Positions 34,294 through 43,787 of a stretch of 64,000 bases of DNA are shown piece after piece. Positions within the stretch are counted from its first letter, which is position 1. The number at the start of each line of letters is the position of its first letter. The stretch spans positions 48,480 to 112,479 of the forward strand of contig BDDC01000012.1 in assembly GCA_001662425.1 (NCBI GenBank), written 5' to 3'. The position numbers and the translations under genes were made by a program. Source of the DNA: Chlamydomonas sphaeroides. Its lineage: Eukaryota > Chlorophyta > Chlorophyceae > Chlamydomonadales > Chlamydomonadaceae. A model generated the notes under the pieces. It made no database searches. It was not told where the DNA came from and saw only the letters and a list, made by a program, of their open reading frames with translations.

Positions 34294-35376
34294 TTTTCGT
34301 TTTTTTTCTGGGGCAGCCTTAGCAGCAATGTCTTTCACTGGGAGACCAGCGTGGAAGTCAGGGATAGGAGGGGCCGCGGAGCCGGACCCTGGGCGGGAAG
34401 TGCTTGGGCTTGTCAGGAGCCGGCCTCTGGGCGGGACGAGCGCGGGCTTGTCCGGTGGCACCTCCTGGCTGGCACGGGCGTGCTGCACTGGCGCCCGGCG
34501 GCCAGCAGCAAGTGTCGATGGAAGTCGCGAGGGCCAGAGCGTGGGCCGAGCACAGTGAAACTCGGGCCAGCGCCCGGGCTGCGGCGGTGAGAAGGCGGCG
34601 GTGGACGAGCAGCGCCGAGCAGCGCCAGGACCAGCGAGCGGAGCAGCACGCACGCAGAGGCCATGGCGACGTGTCAGCGCCGTGGGCCAGTCCCACGCTG
34701 AACGGCTCGCGACTGTTACCGCAGTATCCTGATGCAGTCGAAGGTGCGTAGTCGAGTAGGTTGAGCTAGCCGACCTCGGTGGTAATGGCTTCAGGATACT
34801 GGGTTCAGGATCTCATCGAGATGCAGGGCTGCACCACCGTCTGGGCTCACACGACGGAGCTGCGTAGCTCCATCACCTCTACAGCCCTCCTCGATATTGC
34901 ATGCATTCGTGCATATCGCCCTCGCAGCCGCTGCCCCTCCTGACGGCCTTGCTGCAGGGAGGCGGACGCGTGCCAGCGCGCCGCGGCCCTTTTCCTGTAG
35001 AGCCAGCGTGGAAGTCATTGGCTGCGGCCCGCCTTGGTTCTCTCGTGGCCGACGCCTAAGGCGCGCCAACGCCACAGCTCAGCCATTCCGCGGACGCGCA
35101 GCCGTATGTGCTGTTGCGCAGGGCGGCACCGCACTGGCACCTCCACCGACGGAGGGCAGCCCAGGGGAAGCGGCTCGGGCGGCGGCGCGGTGGCAGACAC
35201 CCGGCCGCTGCTGGCGCTGGATGGCGGTCTCGCTGTGCTGCTGCAGCGCCTGCAGGACTCGGCTGCAGACGGTAGCGTTGGCGCCGAGCGCTGCCGGCGG
35301 ACGGCGCGGGGTGTGGTGAAGCTGCTGTCGGGGCGGCCTCGGGCTGCGGCCCCGGACTGCGGCCTAACCTCTGCAG

Positions 35377-35436
35377 GCAAGCAAGCGCACTGGCGGGCGG
35401 GGCACAGGGCCGAGTGCAGGGCGCTGGCGGCAGCGG
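35377..35436 (+). pseudogene. MYND-type zinc finger, C-terminal half only (remnant or isolated exon)
   Basis: After an acceptor-like CTCTGCAG the plus strand encodes KQAHWRAGHRAECRAL, which matches the second half of a MYND finger (C-x3-H-W-x3-H-x3-C). Joined in phase 1 to an exon ending in T, the first codon would be the required Cys. The first half of the finger (C-x2-C ... Y-C) is not found within 500 bases upstream, and downstream the sequence dissolves into a repeat. I therefore read it as a decayed or partial gene; an unrecognised upstream exon is the alternative. Confidence 0.35.
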
Positions 35437-35580
35437 CCGAGTGCAGCGGCCGAGCGGCATCGGCCGAGCGGCAGCGGCCGAGTGCAGGGCGCTGGCGGCA
35501 GCGGCCGAGTGCAGGGCGCTGGCGGCAGCGGCAGCGGCAGCGGCGCTGGCGGCAGCGGCGTTGGCAGTTGGCGCAGCTGG
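35395..35580 (+). repeat. Minisatellite derived from the MYND-like exon
   Basis: Irregular repeats built from GCCGAGTGCAGGGCGCTGG and GGCAGCGGCC. The first unit is the AECRALAAA-coding part of the MYND-like exon. At least three long and several short units are present. Confidence 0.8.
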
Positions 35581-36146
35581 CAGTTGGCGCAACTTGCTGC
35601 AAGGTGATGATCACGTGCGCCATGTGTGCGGTGGGCTCTCTAGCAAGGGGACCTGCTGCTTGCCCGTTGTAGGGCGCGGGCGCGGCAGCCCCGTGGTCCA
35701 GCTGCGAGGAGGAGACGGTCTCCGGCCTGGCCCAAATTGCAAGACGCCGAGTGAGGAGAGCCCGCGTGGGGCCGTGGGCCACCTGCGCCGGCCCCTCGAC
35801 CCAGCCGGCCCACACTGACACAGTCCGCTGCCGCCATCGCCGCCGCCCAGCCCCAACACCCGAGCCCGCGCCGCAGGTCCAACACCCACGTCGGTGGCCC
35901 GCAGCAACACCGCATGCCCAACAGCCCCCGCCGCACGCCGCTACACGGACGCTTGATCCAGGCGCCACGCCGCATGCCGGCCACTCCGCCGCCGCCGGCA
36001 GAGGGCCCCACCCGCGCTCCGCCCGAGGGCCGGACCACAACATCAGCAACGGACAACGCCCTGCAGCGCTAGATACCATAGGAGAGGCACCTGCCGCTCG
36101 CAACAGCCGCTCGCCACGCCTCGCCTCGCCTCGCCTCGCCATGCCC

Positions 36147-37561
36147 TCAGCCCACAGCCAGCACCACGGCCGGCAGGCTGTACACCCGGGTCAGCCGCAC
36201 CACCGCCTGCTCCCCGCGGTGGTCGCCCGTGCCCAGCACCACCAGCAGCTGGCCGCCCGCCGCCAGCGCGGCCGCGTCCTCGCGCCGCAAGTCCCGCAGC
36301 GGCACACGCACAAGACGGGCCGTGCCCGCCGCAGCTGCCGCTGCCGCAGCCGACCACAGGCTGTGCGGGCCAGGGCGCGGCAGGGACGCGGGGCACATGC
36401 AGGCGTCAGCCGTGCGTCGGCCAGCATAAGTGCTTCAGGTAGGCTGGCGGCGACGTCCCCACCTCATCACCCCAGGCTCGAGCATGGGCTCGAGCTCGCT
36501 CTCGCGCTCAGGAGGTGGTGCACCTCACCTGCTGCTCCCGGCTCCTGCCTCGCCCTCGTCCTCCACCTCATGCGCCTCGCGCACATCAAGCAGCACGACG
36601 CCCCCCGAGCCAGCCGCCAGCGCCTCCGCCACGCCGGCGGCGCGCCCGCTGGCAGCAGCTGCGGCGGGCTCGCCGGCCGCCGCTGCCGCCGCCGCCCCGC
36701 CGGGCCCCCGCTGCAGCAGCAGCTGCTGCAGCTCGGCGGCGCTGATGCGGGTCAGCGCAGCGGGGTCCAGGTAGGGGCTGGCGGCGGGCTGCGGCGACGT
36801 GGAGGCGGCGCCGGCGGTGGCCGAGCCGGCGGCGGCGACGGCGGCGGCCAGGGGCGGCAGCGGCGGCAGCGGCTCGTCCAGGTCGTCCATGAGTCCCACT
36901 GCGGGGTCGGGGAAGCAGGGGGGAGGGGTGCAGCAGCAAGGGCGGAGGAGGGCATTAGCAGCCGCATGGGAGTAGCAGCACACTGGCACGCAGCCGTACG
37001 ACGGCGAGGTTCTTGCCGTGCCAAGAGCGTGGGCCTCACCCCGGCCGGGCTGCAGGTCCCAGGGGTTGCCCAGCTCAGCCACCACGTCGTCCCAGTCCTC
37101 GTCCTCGTCGTCATCCTCGTCGTCGTCGGAACGAACTCGGGCGGGAGCGACGCGCATGCCGTAACGCGAGGCCTGGTGGGATGGCGCGCCTCAGCTGCAT
37201 ACCGGCACGAGTCTGGACGGCCCGACCCCCAGCAAGTTCACTCCTGCAGTCGTCAGGACGCCCGTCCTGCGCCTCTCGCGCTCGATGTACAGATGCGGCT
37301 CACCAGCTCGCGCACAAGCTGTTGCGGGTCCAGGTCATCGGGGGCCACACCGGAAGCTTCGTCGGCGCCCGCGTGTGGCCCCGGTAGGGCTTGTGAACGC
37401 CAACGTTGCGACACCGATGGTCGCGATTTGCTCTCATGTGCCCACGCGGCGCGGCGGCGAGGGACCCGGCGGGAAGGCCACGCTGCTGTCAGCAGCGATG
37501 CTGGGCATGGTGCTGCACAAGCTCGCGCCTCCCGCGACAGCCAAGCCGCAAGTCTACTCAT
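36147..37561 (-). CDS. Rhodanese-like protein without the catalytic cysteine
   Basis: Exons 37304-37561, 37040-37172, 36529-36898 and 36147-36360; 324 residues, phases consistent. The N-terminus (MSRLAAWLSREARACAAP, then several Arg) looks like a plastid or mitochondrial targeting peptide. An acidic stretch (DDDEDDDEDEDWDD) leads to an Ala-rich linker and a rhodanese fold starting ISAAELQQLL. VVLLDVREAHEVE (Asp235, Arg237) is the conserved entry motif and VRVPLRDLRR matches the 'IPLxxL' strand. The active-site loop, normally V-x-Y-C-R-T-G-x-R-S, reads VVLGTGDHRGEQ, so the Cys is replaced by Gly297. The protein cannot be a normal sulfurtransferase. A binding or structural role is likely, as in other inactive rhodanese domains of plastids. 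It shares a divergent promoter with the MATH-P4H gene. Confidence 0.75.
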
Positions 37562-37965
37562 TGCTTTTGATGCTCGTTGTGAAAGGCCCACAGTTGCGAG
37601 GCCGGTCGACTTGGTGGTGTCGCGATATGGCGCGGGCCTCGCGCGCGCTATAGCTATATTACAAAATACTATAATATGGTACACACAAGCAGTGTGAAGC
37701 CCATTGAGCGCGTCTTGCACCAGGTTTGGTCTTGGCTTTGGGTCCCACGGGTCACACGCCCCTGGGCCATATTGCCGCGCCCAAGACCGAGCTCGCGCGG
37801 CGATCGTGGCTGCTGTCCGGTTATCGCACACACTCTCGCTGTAGCTACATAGTTCCCCTCCTCTGACAGGGCGGGTACGCGAGCTTCCGCCTGGCACAAA
37901 ACTCGCAGCCCGCGGCACGCAGCGCCTGCCCGCGCCGCGCTGCTGCTGCCGTGCTAAGCGCATAC
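37562..37965. promoter_or_regulatory. Divergent promoter of the rhodanese-like and MATH-P4H genes
   Basis: 404 bases between outward-facing start codons. It contains an AT-rich patch (CTATAGCTATATTACAAAATA near 37650, TATAATATGG near 37670) that stands out in this GC-rich DNA and could be a TATA-type core element. Its orientation cannot be decided. Confidence 0.5.
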
Positions 37966-40900
37966 ATGGGTAACCGCATGAGCACCCTGGCGCCTGCCGG
38001 TGGAGCCGAGGCCGACGCAGCTTCGCAACGTCAGGGCGGCCCCAACCAGCTCGCCTCCGCCTTCGGCTTCTTCACGCACCTCAGCCTCCTCGGCGACAAG
38101 CACGCCTCCGCGCCCAGCACCCAGGCTGCTGCTGCCGGCGCCGCGACCTCGGCAGGAAGCAACCACCACGCGAGGGCCGCACCCGGCTGCAGCAACAGCG
38201 CGCAGCCCGCATGGCCGCCCAGCAGCGCAAATGGCCAAAACAGCATCCTCGGCGGCAAGGCCGCGGCCGAGGCGCCGGCGCTTTCCCCTTCAGCCGTCGC
38301 CGCGGCCTGCGGAGCCTTGCCGCACGCCTTTGAGCTGGCGCCTCCCACGGCCCTACCGGCCAAGCTCCAGGGCTACGGCTTCCGGCACCAGGATATCAAC
38401 CTGACCGCCGCGCTGCGCCGCGCCGCGGAGGCGGCGGGCGGAGGCGAGCCCGCGCGACCGGCGCCGGCCGGGGCGGCGGCGCAAGCGGACGGCGCCGGTG
38501 CGGCGCCGGAGGCGGTGGAGCAGGCCGCGGCGGCAACGCCCCCGCCCAGCTCTGGCAGCAGCGGCAGCGGCAGCGGCAGCGGCTCCTCAGCGCCCACGCT
38601 CGGCCCGCCGCTGCTGACCGACGGTGGGTGTGCGCTTCCATCCAGCGCCGCTTTCAGCCCTTGGGGTCTCCAGTTCCCTTCCCTCCAGCGCCCATCGTGA
38701 GCGCCCATTGACCCCCGGCCCGGCCCTCGCTCCTCACCTCCCCCGCAGAGGAGGCCGACCCCTCCTCCCGCGGCGAGCTGCTGCTGCTGCCCCAGGAGCC
38801 CACGGCCGCCGACGCGGGGCGCTCTCCGCTGCAGCTGGGCTCCGTGCGGCTGCTGGAGTCGGGCGAGGGGCAGGGCGTGGGGTCGGCAGGTGAGGTGCGG
38901 GCCTAGGGGTGTGAGCAGGACGCGGCAAGCGCGGCATGCGCAGGCCGGCCCCGTTCGCGGCCCCACTACCTCTGCCACGCCCTCCCACCCTTCCCGTCGC
39001 CCGCATCCCCACAGCCGCCCCCCGTCTTCGTCCCCGCCTCGTCGCATGGCTACGCGCTGCCCTGCGTGCTTATCTGCCTGCTTGGCCCCCCGTCGCAGCG
39101 GCTATGGGTGAACTGTCGTTTTCGCAGGATTGGAGATACAGGTCATAGGTTAACACACGACCGCCCCGTTGCCCGCACCTCATCTCCCACCCAGCCCTCG
39201 TCCAGATACCCTCATCCGCCGCGCATCAACTGCTGCCCTTGCCGCCCCCTCCCCATGCCCCCTCCCCCCGCCAGGCCGCGCGCTGCGTGCCGAGTGGGAC
39301 ATCCAGCTGCACCTCACGCCCGGCGGCGGCGGCGCCTTCATGGACGCCTCCGCCAACGAGCCCTGCGGCTGCAACGTGCGGGTCGCCTCCCCCGCCTTCG
39401 CGCTCGCTTCGGGGCAGGCGGGCGGCCAGGGCGCGGCGCGCACTTCGGCCTGGTGCGGGCGCTGCTGTGGGCTCAAGGGGGGAGGCCGTGCTGGAAGGGC
39501 GGAGCAGCGGGCTCCGGCGGTGGGAGGCTCGGGGCTGCAGCTGCCCCGTGGAAGCTGGCAGCGGACCAGGGGCTGTGTGACCGGTGCCCTCTGCCCACGC
39601 CCCCGTGCTGCCATTGCCCGCCGCCCTGCTCCCTCCCGCCCCCCAGGCGGCTGTGCTGGAGCCTGTTCGACCACGACTCGGCCCGCGTGTCGCTCTACCT
39701 GCTGCACCAGCCCACTGCAGCCGCACCCCTCGGCCCAGCCCAGCAGCAGGGCGACGAGCCGGGCGCCGCGGGCCAGGCACCGGGCGGCGGCGGCGGCGGC
39801 GGCGGGCTTCAGCTGCTGGAGAGCCAGCCGGGCGAGGAGGGCGGCTGGTGGCTGACGTGGCGGCTCGAGGTGGCGGCGCTGGACGCGGCGGGGGAGGCGG
39901 CGGTGCGGGTGGCGGTGCCGGGTGCGTACGGCGGCGCAGGGCGGGAACGGGGTGGAGGGAAGCGGGAGGCAGGCGGGAGGGACGCGCGTGCCAGCCAAGC
40001 GCTACGCCCTGCCCCTCACACCCGCGCCCCTGCCCTCACCGCTCGGCACCCCCCATTCCACCCGTTGGCTCCCCTCACCCCCGCCAGGCGAGCTGTCGCA
40101 CTGGTTCCGGGCCGGCGCGCGCGGCTGGGGCGTGCAGGGCCTGCTGTCCGCGCCCGAGCTGGACAGGCTGCTGGGCGCCGCCACGCTGCGCGTGACGGCC
40201 ACGCTGCTGCACCCGCCCTCGCCCGGGGCCGAGGTGCTGGGCGCCTGGGGCGACGGCACCACCGCGCCGCCCTCCGCCAGCAGCACCGCCGGTGGGACCG
40301 GTGGGATTGGGGATGGGGATGGGAGCGGTACGGGTGGAGAGGTGGCGCGGGGGGTGGCGCTGGGAAAGGTGGCTGAGGAGGAGGGCGGACAGGGTGGGCA
40401 GGGGTCGGCGCCGCTGGGGATGGCGGCGGCTGGAGGAGGTGGAGGGGACGCGGTCATGGCGGAGGCGGGAGGCGGCACGCCGCGGCGGCAGGTGCAGGCG
40501 GCGGGCGAGGCGCAGGAGGGCGAGGAGCGCGCCGCGGGCTGTGCCGCGGCGGGCGAGGTAACGGCGGTGCCGCCGTCAGTGCGGGAGCGGGCCATCCCTG
40601 TGTCCGAGTGCGAGGTGATCCTGGTGAGTGGGGGGATGGGATGGGGGCTTTCAATGAAGGTCCAGATCGGGGCTGAGGCGGCGCGGGTAGGGAGGTAGCC
40701 GTGTGTAGCCACAGGGTCTTCCTCTTGCCGGCGCGTCCTCAACCCTCCGCCGCCCCCACACACACACAACCCGCAGGCCAGCCTGTCGCCCCGCATCGTG
40801 GTGGTGGACCACTTCCTGCCGCCTCAGCTGTGCGACGCGCTGAGGGCCGTGGCCGACCCGCGCCTCATCCGCAGCCGCGTGTCCACGGGTGCGGCTGGGG

Positions 40901-42755
40901 GCGATAGACGGGGGGAGGGGCCCGCTGGGGGCGATGGGTGGGGGGCCCGCTGGCTTGGGGCGATGGGCGATGGGGGGCAGCCCCAGGAACAGTACGACTG
41001 CCGATGTCCGGCGGCTGTCGCCATGGCCGCACGACAATTGGCACACGGTTGGATCTACTTAGTTCCTGTGTGCGAGGCCCTGTGCGTGGGCTCACGATGG
41101 GAGGGAGTGCGCGAGTTCTCCTCAGGACAGTCCTCCTCATTCTTCTCCGCTTCCCCCCTGGCTCCCCCCACCTGCCCGCGCGCAGGCGCCGAGACGCCCA
41201 GCCGCGTGTCTCGCTCCACCTTCTTCACGGGTGACGCAGCGCGCCTGGCGCCCGTGCTGGGCACCGAGGCGCGCATCCAGCAGCTGCTGGAGCGGCCCGA
41301 GGTCACGGGAGGGGGCCGGCCCACGCTGGTCAAGAGCGAGGCGCTGCAGGTGGGCAGCGGGCAGCGGGCAGCGGGCAGTGGGCAGTGGGCAGGTGCAGGG
41401 GCCAGGGGATCGTCGTGAAAGCCCCAGGAGTTGCAAGGCTGGGCCGCGGGCAGGGACCCAGCTTCGCTGAGGGCACTGGCGTACTCCGGCCAAGGCCTGG
41501 CCCGGGCGTTCCACTCTTCCGGAGCGCGTCCTCCGCCTCCCCGTTCCCTCCTCCACTCTTGCTCGCTCTCCCCAGCCTGCCAGCTACCTGACCGCAGCCT
41601 GCCGCCCCTTCACGTTGAGCTGGTTGGTCCACAGGCCCGCCTTGCCCATACCCCACCCCCATCATTCCTTTCCATCCATCCCCCTCCTGCCCTCCCCTTC
41701 CCTGCCCCCAGGTGGTGGCCTACGACGTGGGCGGCTTCTACTCGGAGCACTACGACAACAAGGCGGGCGGCGTCATCACGCGCGCCGCCACCATCATCGT
41801 GTACCTGGACGACACGCCCGGTGGGGGAGCCACCTACTTCCCAAAGTGAGGACCCCGGGGAGCGAGGAACAGGGGTGGGGCGGACAGGGGGCGATCAAGT
41901 GCGGCACGTCTTGGGCATGGAGCTAAGCTGGACGTCTTGGAGCAGTCCCTGGGCTGCAGGTCGTCCTGCTGCTGCCGCTGCTGCTGCTGCTGCCTGGCTC
42001 GCTGTGCGTCTGGCTAGCTGCACCTGCACCGGAAGGGCTAGCTTCTTCACGCGTGTCAATCTGGCACCAACCAGCAGGAATGGCACGCTCCAGACACACA
42101 CGCACCACCTCCTCACCCTCGGCCTCTCGCCCTGCCTCGCCGCCAGGGCCACCGGCCTGCCGCGGCTCGAGGCGCTGGCCGCCGCCTGCCCTCCCGCGCT
42201 GGCCGCCCTGCCGCAGCTCACGCAGCAGCTGCACGCCAGCCGCGTGGCGAGACCCGGCATGCGCGTCTTCCCCGCAAAGGGCCGCGCAGTCGTCTTCTGG
42301 TGGGTGCCGCCGGCCGCTGGCCACCGCTCCCAGGGCCTATCCCGGCCCCTGCACACAGCGCGCTATGCAGGCCCCCTCACGGCCGACTGCCAGCCCATTC
42401 ACGCGCCCCACCACCACGCCGTCGGGGCACAACACAACACTTACGGCCGCTTTCACACACAGCCTACATGCCACAGTGCCGAGCGTCAGCCCTCGGGGGA
42501 AACTCGTGATAAGGCTGGCTGCGCCGCGCACGGCCCTGCCCGACGCCCGCAACTCCTCATCCCCCATGAAGCCTGCTTCGCCACTTACCGACGCCGGCTG
42601 CTCTAGGCGCCCACGCACGGCTGGCCGCGTCGCCACCTGGCCGCCGCAGGTCCCGTCTGCCCGACGGCAGCGAGGACCTGGCCTCGCTGCACTCGGCCGA
42701 GCCGGTGCGGGCGGGCTCCAAGTGGATCGCCACCCGCTGGTTCAAGGAGCTGTGA
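37966..42755 (+). CDS. MATH-domain / prolyl 4-hydroxylase fusion protein
   Basis: Exons 37966-38623, 38749-38889, 39275-39452, 39647-39921, 40088-40623, 40777-40888, 41186-41349, 41712-41845, 42147-42299 and 42650-42755; 818 residues. It begins MGNRMS, a good N-myristoylation consensus (Gly2, Ser6). Residues ~267-460 resemble a MATH/TRAF-C domain: LRAEWDIQLHL, ARVSLYLLHQ, WWLTWRLEVAAL and HWFRAGARGWGVQGLLSAPE. After an Ala/Gly linker a 2-oxoglutarate Fe(II) dioxygenase of P4H type runs from SPRIVVVDHFLPPQLC to the end: SRVSRSTFF, Fe ligands His701 and Asp703 (FYSEHYDNK), distal His798 and 2OG-binding Lys808 (ASLHSAEPVRAGSKWIATRW). All catalytic residues are present, so it should hydroxylate proline. 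No signal peptide is visible, unlike secretory P4Hs, which suggests a cytosolic, membrane-attached enzyme (inferred). Confidence 0.85.
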
Positions 42756-43787
42756 GGCGCCCCGCTGGGGGTTGGGCGGCCAGGCGCGGGGGGAGGTGGC
42801 GAGCACGATGTGGAGGTGGCGACAGGCGGTGGCGATGGGGAAAAGTGGGTTGATGCATGGACATGGCCACGCCGTGGCGCAGGCAGGGCCGGCCATGGGA
42901 GGGGCGGCGCTGCGTAGGGCGCCAGCAGCGTAGGGCGTCCGCGACTGCCACAGCGCCCGCCAGGGGCAGCAACGCCTCGGGGTTGAACGAGCGGCGGGGC
43001 TTCTCCGGCTGCTGCCGCCACGCATACGAGGGCGAGGGTCCGCTGCCGTAGCTGGCGCCGGGCATGGGACCCGGCGCCGCGGGTCGGCGTTGGAGGACGG
43101 GCGCTGGCCCGCCTTGTTGTTGGGGCGTTGTCGGCATGAAGGTCCACCGTCGCTCAGCATTGCAGCGCCCCAGCACCGCCACATCCAGGCCGCGCAATGC
43201 TCAGTGCAACACAGCCACGCCAAAACAACTTACGTCTATGCGCTCATCACCAAGCACACGTCAGAACTCGCAAAATCAGGCGCCGCACGAGACTGCAACT
43301 CAGCCATGCATCCGCATTCTGCCAAGTCCGCAAGGACCCAAACCGCACTTACCTCCGTGCTCCGGAAGCTGCTGCTGCTCCCAGAGCGGCGTCGCTGCCT
43401 GGCTGGCTAGCCGCGTGTCCAGAGGCAGCTGCCCTCACGCCGCCGCATTCCCCGTCCGCTACCCGCGCCGCTGCCGCTGGTGCTCGCTCCGCGCTGCCAC
43501 TGCTGCTGCCCCCCCCGATGCGCTGCGCTCGCCGCTGCTCCACTGCAGCTGCCACGCCAGAACCACGCACGGCCAGGAGACACAGCAAAGGGGCAATGGG
43601 ACAGGCAACCACCGAGCACATGTGACAGCGTTACAGCGCGCACTGCACTCGACGCCGCTCCCCAGTCCCTCCTCCGAGCCTCCGCGCCGCGCCGCTGCCC
43701 GCCGCCCAGCCCGGCCAGCCAGCAGTCCAGCCGGCCTCTGCGCGGGCCTGGCGAGCGAGCTACGACGCTATGACGAGGGCGAGCTGC
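42756..43787. other. Convergent intergenic region with a weak minus-strand gene candidate
   Basis: Between the stops of MATH-P4H (+) and RPL23A (-). On the minus strand an open frame from 43621 ends at a strong donor (GAG|GTAAGTGC, about 43357), and another open frame (43197-42742) contains MPTTPQQQGGPAPVLQR and FNPEALLPLAGAVAVADAL, which looks less random than most. I could not join the two in phase, so no gene is called. Confidence 0.4.
43631..43635 (-). terminator. TGTAA polyadenylation signal of RPL23A
   Basis: TGTAA on the minus strand about 150 bases after the stop codon. TGTAA is the usual green-algal polyadenylation signal and this spacing fits a short ribosomal-protein 3' UTR. Confidence 0.6.

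Larger units (their letters stand above)
32806..36146. other. Gene-poor region with assembly gap 1, a small duplication and a MYND remnant
   Basis: 3.3 kb between the start of the ZIP gene and the end of the rhodanese gene. It contains gap 1, a ~50-bp imperfect direct repeat on each side of the gap, the MYND-like exon remnant and its minisatellite. No complete gene could be built. The many open frames are compositional. Confidence 0.45.

Noticed and set aside
35751..37697. 648-residue plus-strand open frame
   Set aside because: It is antisense to the rhodanese-like gene, whose exons, splice sites and conserved domain are clear. The plus-strand peptide is Arg/Ala/Gly-rich without motifs.
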